Shown here piece after piece: positions 1 to 5,510 of a stretch of DNA of 11,792 nt. The DNA comes from an uncultured Opitutaceae bacterium. GTDB lineage: Bacteria > Verrucomicrobiota > Verrucomicrobiia > Opitutales > Opitutaceae. Position numbers and translations under genes: made by a program. Location of the stretch: contig CAISJA010000508.1 of NCBI GenBank assembly GCA_903885525.1, positions 1 to 11,792 on the forward strand, read 5' to 3'. Within the stretch, counting starts at the first letter, position 1. Each line of letters begins with the position of its first letter. The notes beneath the pieces are model-generated. The model had not been told where the DNA came from, made no database searches, and saw nothing but the letters and a program-made list of their open reading frames with translations.

Positions 1-445
1 CCTCGAAATTGCGGGCCATGCGGGCCATTTCGCGGCGGATGGCGGCGGCTTCCTTGCCGGAGAGCTTGGCCATTTCCCCGTTGGTGTCCATCGTCTGGTA
101 CTTCTTGTACTTGGCGAGGGACTTTTTGATGGTCTCGAAATTGGTCAGCGTGCCACCCATCCAGCGGTTGGTGACGAAGGGCATGTTGGTGGCGGCGGCG
201 GCCTCGCGGATGAGTTCCTGCGCCTGGCGCTTAGTGCCGACAAAGAGCACGTTGTCGCCCGAGGCGACGAGATTTTCGAGGAATCCGCAGGCCTTTTCCA
301 AGGCGGCGTGGGTCTTCTCGAGGTCGATGATGGTGATGCCCTGGCGGTGGCCGTAAACGTAGGGCTTGGAGCGCGGATTCCAGCGTTTGGTCTGGTGACC
401 GAGGTGGACGCCGGCATCGAGCAGGTCTTTCGGAGTAACATTCAT
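1..445 (-). CDS. rpsB: 30S ribosomal protein S2, N-terminal part (gene runs off the left edge)
   Basis: Reading the minus strand from the ATG at 445-443 gives an uninterrupted 148 codons to the window edge, opening MNVTPKDLLDAGVHLGHQTK. This is the highly conserved S2 start. Further S2 hallmarks follow in order: RWNPRSKPYVYG, GITIIDLEKT, VLFVGTKRQAQE and the MGGTLTNFETI block near residues 95-105. S2 binds the small-subunit head and helps recruit S1. About 100 C-terminal residues expected from the usual length of some 240-250 are outside the window. The start is preceded by CACC and has no Shine-Dalgarno match. The gene is divergent from the tRNA-fMet gene. In most bacteria tsf follows rpsB; that position lies beyond the left edge, so it cannot be checked here. 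Confidence 0.97.
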   Translation of the reverse strand, partial: MNVTPKDLLDAGVHLGHQTKRWNPRSKPYVYGHRQGITIIDLEKTHAALEKACGFLENLVASGDNVLFVGTKRQAQELIREAAAATNMPFVTNRWMGGTLTNFETIKKSLAKYKKYQTMDTNGEMAKLSGKEAAAIRREMARMARNFE

Positions 446-454
446 GGTGATCAA

Positions 455-469
455 TGTATCGCGGATACA
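455..469 (-). promoter_or_regulatory. Short inverted repeat in the rpsB leader
   Basis: TGTATC and GATACA form a perfect 6-bp inverted repeat with a 3-base centre, ending 9 bases before the rpsB start codon. It could be a hairpin in the rpsB leader, where S2-dependent autoregulation is known in other bacteria, or a repressor site over a promoter. The position is observed; the function is inference. No convincing -35/-10 pair was found for rpsB. The 241-base gap between rpsB and the tRNA also contains a purine-rich tract on the plus strand (about 551-593) without a recognisable role. Confidence 0.3.
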
Positions 470-643
470 CAGGTCGGCCAGTGGGCCGCCTTGCGATCTC
501 TGACAGGTTGCCCGGCGCGCCTCGTTCCTGTCGGGCGGAGCGGCCGTGCGGAGGTTTGGGAGGAGGGAAGGAACAGGAGGGTTGAAAAGAAAGTGCGCCT
601 CCCCCACTGGCAAGAACTTTCTGCGGGAAGTGGAAAATGAATA

Positions 644-672
644 TTGACAGTGCCGGAGCCGGTTCGCACGTT
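644..672 (+). promoter_or_regulatory. Probable promoter of the initiator tRNA gene
   Basis: A perfect TTGACA -35 hexamer sits at 644-649. With a 17-base spacer the -10 would be CACGTT (667-672), which is a weak match to TATAAT. Transcription would then start a few bases before the mature tRNA 5' end at 687. The -35 box is clear; the -10 box is poor, so its placement is tentative. Confidence 0.45.
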
Positions 673-686
673 GGCCCTTCCCTTGT

Positions 687-763
<77 letters not shown>

Positions 764-769
764 ATTTGA

Positions 770-798
770 AGCCCTCCCACTGCCCGGGAGGGCTTTTT
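770..798 (+). terminator. Rho-independent terminator of tRNA-fMet
   Basis: A perfect 9-bp stem, AGCCCTCCC (770-778) with GGGAGGGCT (786-794), has a 7-base loop and is followed by a T run to 798. It begins 6 bases after the tRNA CCA end. Confidence 0.93.
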
Positions 799-1113
799 GT
801 CTGACGGGTTGCGGGGGTTTCTGGAGGTTAAAATTCGGACGGGCCCAAAAACTCAATTGCTGGGCTACCTTGGCAAATTCTGCGCAACCAAACCCCGGCA
901 ATGCACCCAAAATCTTGAGGACGTTTTCAGAGGTAGATCGCCCGTACGGGCTCTGCTCTTGGGGTCGAACTTCCTCCGCGGGGTCAGTGCACCTCTTTGC
1001 CCCGCTGCGCGAAGTGGAATGTCTGCGAAACCATGTCCTCGGCGCACGACGGCCAGCGCGGAAGCTTCCTGCCTTCTTGGGGCGTTAGTGAGGGGAAGCC
1101 GCCAGGATCGCGC
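799..1113. other. Intergenic stretch without a supported gene
   Basis: About 315 bases lie between the tRNA terminator and the 3' end of the poxB remnant. The open frames here have no recognisable protein similarity, no credible start context and mutual overlap. The only structured elements seen are a perfect 12-bp palindrome GCCCGTACGGGC (940-951) and GGAAGCTTCC (1060-1069). Neither has a T tract that would make it a terminator. This may be ordinary spacer or debris linked to the deletion that truncated poxB. Confidence 0.6.
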
Positions 1114-1872
1114 TCAGCGAAAGAGATTCGTGTTCACCAGATCGATCACCTCGTCACCCCGGCCGCTGAGCACCGCCTTGACCATGTAGAGACCGAAGCC
1201 GAGCGCCTGCTTCGCACTGAGGGACGAGGGCATCGCAAGTTCCTGCCGGTTGACGATCACATCCACGAGAGCCGGTCCGTCATGTCGGAACGCCTGCTCC
1301 AGGGCCGGGCGCAGCTCTTCGGGTTTTTCGACCCGTATCCCCAGGATACCGGCGGCATCCGCCAGTCTGGCAAAATCGGGATTGCACAGGTCCGTCCCGA
1401 AGGGGACCAAGCCCGCCGCTTTCATCTCCAGCTCCACGAAGCCGAGGGAGCGGTTGTCAAACACCACGATTTTCACCGGCAGCCTGAGTTGCGGCAGGGT
1501 CAGGATGTCGCCCAGCAGCATGGCGAGGCCGCCATCGCCCGAGAGGGTGACCACCTGCCGCCCCGGGAAAGCCGCCTGCGCCCCGATGGCCTGCGGCACC
1601 GAGGCCGCCATCGAACCGTGCGTGAACGAGCCCAGCAGCCGCCGCTGGCCGTTCAGGCGCAGGTAGCGCGCCGCCCAGATGGTGGGCGTGCCCACGTCGC
1701 AAATGAATACCGCATTGTCCGCGGCGACTTCGTCCAACACCTTGGCGACATATTGCGGGTGGATCAAGTGGCGGCCGGGTTCGCCGACCGCGAGATCATC
1801 GAGTCCTTTTCGCGCCCGCTGGTAATGGGCGACGCACGCATCCAGATGGGTGCCGGTCGCAGGCTCCGCCAT
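1114..1872 (-). pseudogene. poxB: Truncated poxB: C-terminal thiamine-diphosphate domain of pyruvate:quinone oxidoreductase
   Basis: The 252-residue frame resembles the C-terminal ~245 residues of E. coli PoxB (572 aa, recalled, not aligned by tool). Shared blocks are ARKGLDDL (20-27), CDVGTPTIWAARYL (58-71), LLGSFTHGSMA (79-89), and the diphosphate/Mg motif GDGG at 112-115 with its distal N140. The lipid-activated C-terminus GRGDEVIDL...TN is also kept. PoxB decarboxylates pyruvate to acetate and passes electrons to quinone at the membrane. The N-terminal PYR domain and the FAD domain, about 330 residues, are absent. Upstream in frame only seven more codons precede a TGA (1894-1896) inside the BON gene. 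The start has neither a Shine-Dalgarno site nor the CC that precedes the other ATG starts. There is no internal frameshift, so truncation may be recent or the fragment may still be expressed. A TPP enzyme lacking its PYR partner domain should not catalyse alone. Confidence 0.85.
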
Positions 1873-1888
1873 CGGCCCGTCGAGCGGC

Positions 1889-2221
1889 TTACTTCACGAT
1901 GATGTTGTTGTGGATTTCTTTGACCCCGCGCACCGCCGCGGTGTCCTTGTCTGCGGCCTCCTTCTGCACCGAGGTGTCCACAAACCCGCTCAGTTGCACG
2001 ACCCCCTTGACCGTCTCAACACTGATGGCAAATGACTTGACCGCATCGTCGCCGAACAGGGCGCTCTTCACCTTGGTCGTGATGACAGCGTCGTCGACGT
2101 ATTCACCCGTGCTGTCCCTGGTGGCGGTGGAGGAACAACCGGTGGACAGGCCGCCGAGCAGCAGCGCGCCGGTCACGGCGAGCAGTGCGTTGAATTTTGA
2201 GATTACGCGTATGGTTTTCAT
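1889..2221 (-). CDS. BON-domain lipoprotein (OsmY-like)
   Basis: The 110-residue product begins MKTIRVISKFNALLAVTGALL. It has a type II signal with lipobox-like STGC, giving a lipidated Cys29 and an envelope location. Residues about 40-110 form one BON domain: an initial helix DDAVITTKVKSALF, then VKGVVQLSGFVDT, and a closing VRGVKEIHNNIIVK. BON domains bind phospholipid or envelope ligands and are common in stress-induced periplasmic proteins. The domain looks complete, ending in the usual place. A longer reading to 2518 is possible, but its extra N-terminus is arginine- and proline-rich without family resemblance, and the signal peptide fixes the start at 2221. The ATG is preceded by CTCC with no Shine-Dalgarno. 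The truncated poxB lies 16 bases downstream on the same strand. The exact role is unknown; osmotic or envelope stress is an inference. Confidence 0.88.
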   Translation of the reverse strand: MKTIRVISKFNALLAVTGALLLGGLSTGCSSTATRDSTGEYVDDAVITTKVKSALFGDDAVKSFAISVETVKGVVQLSGFVDTSVQKEAADKDTAAVRGVKEIHNNIIVK

Positions 2222-2523
2222 GGAGGAGTTGAGAGGAGCGACAGGACTGTCGCGGTCCAACTCTACACCTGGGGAAGCTCCGGGCATATGGGGTGTTTCC
2301 CAGCCTCGGGATCGGCCGTGGCGGATGCCACCCGCCGCCCGCGGGACGGCGAGGCGCGGCGAAGTGTCATCCCGCCCCTCGGCGGCAGGACTGAGGCGAG
2401 GTGCCACTCTTCCACGACAAGAACGTCGGAATACCGTCACTGGGTCCGGCGCTGGCAAGGCGAAGCACCTTCGGTGCCAGACTCCCGGGGTACCGGCAAC
2501 CCGCCCGACCAGTCGCAAGCGAA
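2222..2523. other. Intergenic region upstream of the BON gene
   Basis: About 300 bases hold no supported gene; the long plus-strand frames crossing it are compositional. It contains several small inverted repeats: 2238-2253 (listed separately), GTGGC/GCCAC at 2318-2331 and GCACC/GGTGC at 2465-2477. The last overlaps a sigma-54-like TGGCAC-N5-GTGC arrangement on the minus strand (2465-2479). No convincing sigma-70 promoter was recognised. Confidence 0.5.
2238..2253 (-). promoter_or_regulatory. Perfect inverted repeat just upstream of the BON gene
   Basis: GCGACAG and CTGTCGC form a 7-bp perfect inverted repeat with a 2-base centre, 16 bases upstream of the BON start codon. The tight centre suits a dimeric DNA-binding protein better than an RNA hairpin. 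The ACAG/CTGT half-sites are not spaced like an E. coli LexA box. The regulator is unknown. Confidence 0.35.
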
Positions 2524-2541
2524 GCGGAGCCGTGCCTCCGC
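2524..2541 (-). terminator. Terminator-like hairpin after the O-antigen ligase gene
   Basis: GCGGAG (2524-2529) and CTCCGC (2536-2541) form a 6-bp GC stem with a 6-base loop, starting 2 bases after the ligase stop codon on the minus strand. The following bases TTCGCTT are only moderately T-rich, so termination may be weak. Confidence 0.45.
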
Positions 2542-2543
2542 GG

Positions 2544-4058
2544 CTAAATGCGCCGGCGCGGAAGTCCCGGCGGGAGAGCCGGCGCCCCGTCGGCCACGCC
2601 CTCGAATTCCAGCCAGCGCAGCATCAGCACCAGCAGGGACCACCAGGTGATCAGGACGGCGGTGTTCTGAAACGGAAAGTCGATCAGGGCGTGGCCCATC
2701 GTCTGCAGGAGCCCCAGCAGGATCATGATGCCGACCGGATGCCGCCACCCCCGATGCCGCCACCAGAAGGACCCGCACCACCCGAGGGCCCCCGCCACGA
2801 GGAGCACCCCCGTCAGGCCCAGCTCAATCGGAATTTCGAGCCAGTCGATGTGGGCATGCTGCCAGAAAGCCTGGCCGCCCTCATAGAGGTAAGGGTTGTC
2901 CTTGATGTACAGCGGAAACAAAAAACGAAAGCTGCCCGCCCCGGTGCCCCGGAGCCAGTGGTCCCGCAGCATGCGCTCCGCACAGTCGCGCACCTCCACC
3001 CGGGCCCGGTAACTCGCCTCTTGTGCCCCTTGCTGCCACAGTTCCTCGAATCGGTGGCGCACGCTGGAAAAATCGGCGTAGTGCAGGAGAAATCCGACGC
3101 AGCCCAGCACCACCAGAACCAGCGATACGGTCACCAGTTTCGGCACGGTCGAAGGCAGGGGCGAAGTGGAGCGCAGAACCGCCAGCGAGCCCATGGCACC
3201 CAGACCGAATATGGTAACCAGGATGATCGCCCCGCGGGACAGGGTGAAAACGACCGCGACAATCAGGAGAATCGCCGCCAGCGCCCATAGGGCGGCCGGG
3301 CTCGACTTGGCCAGGCGGCGCCGCGCCTCGTAGTACTGCCAGAGCATGAGGGCGAAGCTGGCAAAAACCATCAGGCCCAAGTAAGCCCCGCCATGATTCC
3401 GATAGACAAAGCTCCCGAAAGAGGCGGTCCCCGGAAAAGCTCTCAACCAGAGAAGCTTCCCGGTTCCTGCCACCAGTTGAAGGTAGCCCTCGATCGCGAG
3501 GATGATGCCATTGCCCACCAGCAGGCCGAACAAGATCTGGAGCGAGCGGCGCCGTGTGAGGCCAGCCCACAGGGCACACACGGTCAGCCAGGCCGCCGCA
3601 TAGATCATCGCTTGCCGCCACAGGTTGAAGGTGGCAAATGCGGTGTCCGTCGAGGTCGGCAGCCAGGCGACTGAGTCCACCTGCCTCATCCACCACATCT
3701 TTCCATCCGACATCCAGCGCCAGGAGGGATTCAATCCCTGCAACACCACCAGCGCCCCCAAGGCCAGGCCCAGCCAGAATAGCGGGAACTGGCGCAGCCG
3801 GGACCACGGAGACAGAACCATGCCGCCCGGCTGAGACTCCTCCCCGTCATGGCGCCGCGGCAGAAGCGACACCGTGAAAGCCAGGGTGCCCAGGCCTAGG
3901 GCACCCCACTGCGCCCATGGGACCATGCCGCCAAAGGCCCAGCAGACGAAGACCAATTGGGCACCCAGGGCAAAGAGCAGGGCTCGCTCAAGGGGGTGCA
4001 GGGGAAGACGTTTCTGGTGGGCGACAGGGGGCACGCGGGCAGTGTGCCAACGGGCCAA
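2544..4058 (-). CDS. O-antigen ligase / polymerase (Wzy_C family membrane protein)
   Basis: This is a 504-residue polytopic membrane protein with about a dozen hydrophobic segments from residue 25 to 483. Family signatures are present in order. The FGSFVYRNHGGAYLGL loop (214-229) matches the typical G-x-F-x-N/YRNH motif. VVFTLSRGAII (269-279) is the Wzy_C serine-arginine element. The large periplasmic loop (about 326-405) includes GTGAGSFRFLFPLY (371-384), and QHAHIDWLEIPIELG (400-414) carries the conserved His. HALIDFPFQNTA (456-467) closes the domain. Such proteins polymerise or attach O-antigen or other glycans on the periplasmic face; WaaL and Wzy cannot be told apart by sequence here, and no glycan cluster is adjacent. 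The start is uncertain: the frame opens after TAG at 4071-4073, TTG at 4058 is the longest start, GTG at 4034 is equally plausible, and neither has a ribosome binding site. Confidence 0.88.
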   Translation of the reverse strand: MARWHTARVPPVAHQKRLPLHPLERALLFALGAQLVFVCWAFGGMVPWAQWGALGLGTLAFTVSLLPRRHDGEESQPGGMVLSPWSRLRQFPLFWLGLALGALVVLQGLNPSWRWMSDGKMWWMRQVDSVAWLPTSTDTAFATFNLWRQAMIYAAAWLTVCALWAGLTRRRSLQILFGLLVGNGIILAIEGYLQLVAGTGKLLWLRAFPGTASFGSFVYRNHGGAYLGLMVFASFALMLWQYYEARRRLAKSSPAALWALAAILLIVAVVFTLSRGAIILVTIFGLGAMGSLAVLRSTSPLPSTVPKLVTVSLVLVVLGCVGFLLHYADFSSVRHRFEELWQQGAQEASYRARVEVRDCAERMLRDHWLRGTGAGSFRFLFPLYIKDNPYLYEGGQAFWQHAHIDWLEIPIELGLTGVLLVAGALGWCGSFWWRHRGWRHPVGIMILLGLLQTMGHALIDFPFQNTAVLITWWSLLVLMLRWLEFEGVADGAPALPPGLPRRRI

Positions 4059-4166
4059 CGGGCGTCGAGACTATGTGCACGGCCGCGGCATACTCCACCT
4101 GGCATACAGCCATCGGCCTGGGTGAGGCCCGAGCCCGCCAACGGCGGATCCGCTCCCGCACCAAAC

Positions 4167-4185
4167 GGCCGCTTGACACGCGGCC
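4167..4185. repeat. GC-rich inverted repeat enclosing the -35 box
   Basis: GGCCGC (4167-4172) and GCGGCC (4180-4185) are perfect inverted arms. The 7-base centre TTGACAC contains the -35 hexamer of the downstream operon. The symmetry is seen directly; a role as a second operator is inference. Confidence 0.5.
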
Positions 4186-4203
4186 AATATATGCGTTTAT
4201 GAT
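4173..4203 (+). promoter_or_regulatory. Promoter of the DUF2892-RND-rhodanese operon
   Basis: A consensus TTGACA (4173-4178) is followed after 19 bases by TATGAT (4198-4203), a 5/6 match to the -10 box. The predicted start near 4210 would give a leader of only about a dozen bases before the ATG at 4222. The 19-base spacer is longer than ideal, a feature also found in promoters untwisted by MerR-type activators. The alternative -10 TTTATG at 17-base spacing is a poorer match. Confidence 0.65.
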
Positions 4204-4219
4204 TATACATTACATCATA
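4198..4219. promoter_or_regulatory. AT-rich inverted repeat, candidate operator
   Basis: TATGAT (4198-4203) and ATCATA (4214-4219) are perfect inverted arms around a 10-base AT-rich centre. The site covers the -10 box and the predicted transcription start and ends 2 bases before the ATG. It stands out sharply from the GC-rich surroundings. Location and composition fit the AT-rich imperfect palindromes bound by ArsR/SmtB-family repressors. Members of that family (BigR, SqrR, YgaV) are known to control YgaP-type sulfur genes. No regulator gene is in the window. Confidence 0.5.
4202..4207 (-). promoter_or_regulatory. Possible divergent -10 box for the O-antigen ligase gene
   Basis: The minus strand reads a perfect TATAAT here, inside the same AT-rich repeat. 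It would place a transcript start near 4195, about 140-160 bases ahead of the ligase start. No recognisable -35 lies at the right spacing (GGATTT at 17 bases), so this is only a candidate. Confidence 0.3.
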
Positions 4220-4221
4220 CC

Positions 4222-4455
4222 ATGAAATCCGAATCCTTCCTCCGCCTCCTCGCCGGCTCGGTCAACCTCCTCGGCCTCGCCCTGACCCACTGGGTCAATC
4301 CGTGGTGGCTGCTGCTGCCCGCCTTCGTCGGGTTCAACCTGATCCAATCCGTCTTCACCGGTTTCTGCCCGCCCACCGCCCTGCTGCACCGGCTCGGCTG
4401 GATCGACGCCGAAGGGCTCATCCACTGGGGTGGCATCCCTGCGCCGAAAAATTGA
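4222..4455 (+). CDS. DUF2892 (YgaP C-terminal-like) small membrane protein
   Basis: The product is 77 residues with two hydrophobic helices (about 6-22 and 28-46). The family signature FTGFCPPTALLHRLG (45-59) follows, with Cys49 in the GFCP motif. This domain is the membrane part of E. coli YgaP, where it is fused behind a rhodanese domain, and it also occurs as a stand-alone protein near sulfur and persulfide genes. Its molecular role is not well defined; transport or membrane handling of thiocyanate or sulfur species has been proposed for YgaP. It is the first gene of the operon, 23 bases before the fusion-protein gene. There is no Shine-Dalgarno; the start is preceded by TACC and has a very short predicted leader. 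The rhodanese half is found as the last gene of this operon. Confidence 0.85.
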   Translation: MKSESFLRLLAGSVNLLGLALTHWVNPWWLLLPAFVGFNLIQSVFTGFCPPTALLHRLGWIDAEGLIHWGGIPAPKN

Positions 4456-4478
4456 GCTCCGCCCCATCCTGCTCCGCC

Positions 4479-5510
4479 ATGTCTGCCGCCCTTCGTCTCC
4501 TTGTCGCTGCGACCGCCCTGCTGCTCCTCCTTGTCTCCGGCTGCGACCGCCATGACTCCGCGGGCCGCTCTCCTGCCGCCCTGCCGCCCGCCCGGGTCCG
4601 CCTGGCGCCGGCCCGGCTGGAATCGCTGCCCGGACTGACCGAGGTCACCGGCACAATCCGTCCGGCCCACCACGCCCGGCTCGCGGCAAAAATCATGGGC
4701 ACCGTCGCCGACTTGCCCGTCAGCCTCGGCCAGCCCGTCCGCTCGGGCGAGCTGCTCGTGAAAATCTCGGCGGCCGAGATCGGTGCCCGCGTCGTCCAGG
4801 CCCGGGCGCAGCTCAACCTCGCCGGCCGCGACCTCGGCCGCGAACGCGACCTGCTGGCGAAAGGCGCCAGCACGGCGGAAACGGTCCGTGGCCTCGAGGA
4901 CCGCTACACCCAGACGGAGGCCGCCTGGCAGGAGGCCGAAACCATGCAGGGCTACACCGACATCCGCGCCCCCTTCGACGGGGTGATCGCCCGCAAATTT
5001 GTGCAGGCCGGGGACCTCGCCAGCCCGGGCCAGCCCCTGCTCGAAGTGGAGGGCCGCAGCGGGTTTGAGGTCGAGGCCGCCGTCCCGGAATCGCTTGCCG
5101 CCACCCTGGCCTCGGGCACCACCCTGGCCGGCGAGGCCGACGGCACCGCCTTCACCGGCACGGTGAGCGAAATGTCCTCCACCGCCGATGCCGCCACCCG
5201 TTGCGTGGACGTGAAGCTCGCCCTGCCGGCGGACACCGCCGTCCGCTCGGGCCAGTTTGTCCGCCTCCAGATTCCGGGAGCCGGCGTCCCCACCCTGCTC
5301 GTCCCGGGCACCGCCGTCACGCGCAACGGCCAGATGGAATACGTCTTCCTCGCCGGCACCGAGGCCCAGGCTGTGCTCCGCCTCGTGCGGACCGGCGGCT
5401 CCCGCGGCGGAGGCACGGAAATCCTGTCCGGTCTGGCCGCGGGCGACGAGGTGGTCGTCAACCCGCCGGCCGGCCTCCGTGAAGGCCGCTTGCTGGAGGT
5501 CCAGCCGTGA
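4479..5510 (+). CDS. RND efflux periplasmic adaptor (membrane-fusion) lipoprotein
   Basis: The 343-residue product has an N-terminal hydrophobic segment ending in lipobox VSGC, so Cys22 would be lipidated and the protein anchored in the periplasm. A biotinyl-lipoyl half (GTVADLPVSLGQPVRSGELL, residues 74-93) leads into an alpha-helical hairpin (about 98-158). The second lipoyl half is YTDIRAPFDGVIARKFVQAGD (159-179), followed by beta-barrel and membrane-proximal domains to the end (VPGTAVTRNGQMEYVF at 275-290). The hairpin is short, as in HAE-type adaptors. It links the inner-membrane pump encoded next to an outer-membrane channel; no TolC-like gene is in the window, so the channel is supplied from elsewhere. 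The frame is open upstream to 4302, but the signal peptide fixes the ATG at 4479, preceded by CGCC. The stop overlaps the next start by 4 bases (GTGA). Confidence 0.93.
   Translation: MSAALRLLVAATALLLLLVSGCDRHDSAGRSPAALPPARVRLAPARLESLPGLTEVTGTIRPAHHARLAAKIMGTVADLPVSLGQPVRSGELLVKISAAEIGARVVQARAQLNLAGRDLGRERDLLAKGASTAETVRGLEDRYTQTEAAWQEAETMQGYTDIRAPFDGVIARKFVQAGDLASPGQPLLEVEGRSGFEVEAAVPESLAATLASGTTLAGEADGTAFTGTVSEMSSTADAATRCVDVKLALPADTAVRSGQFVRLQIPGAGVPTLLVPGTAVTRNGQMEYVFLAGTEAQAVLRLVRTGGSRGGGTEILSGLAAGDEVVVNPPAGLREGRLLEVQP
5495..5499 (+). promoter_or_regulatory. Shine-Dalgarno site deciding the GTG start of the RND pump
   Basis: GGAGG lies 7 bases before the GTG at 5507. It is the only strong Shine-Dalgarno match found in front of any gene start in the window. 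It supports this start for a gene that overlaps its predecessor. Confidence 0.6.

Noticed and set aside
940..951. Palindrome GCCCGTACGGGC as a terminator for the poxB remnant
   Set aside because: No loop and no following T tract on either strand.
865..1047. A 60-codon minus-strand open frame in the gap after tRNA-fMet
   Set aside because: No family resemblance, no start context and no neighbour support; likely chance.
997..1902. A 301-codon plus-strand open frame opposite the poxB remnant
   Set aside because: The opposite strand has clear PoxB homology; this frame is Arg/His-rich and unlike a folded protein.
1889..2518. Longer 209-residue version of the BON protein
   Set aside because: The extra N-terminus is Arg/Pro-rich, and the internal ATG at 2221 begins a proper lipoprotein signal peptide.
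1899..3290. A 463-codon plus-strand open frame spanning the BON gene, the gap and the ligase 3' half
   Set aside because: It is antisense to two recognisable genes, its product is Pro/Arg/Gln-rich without family features, and it crosses a non-coding gap.
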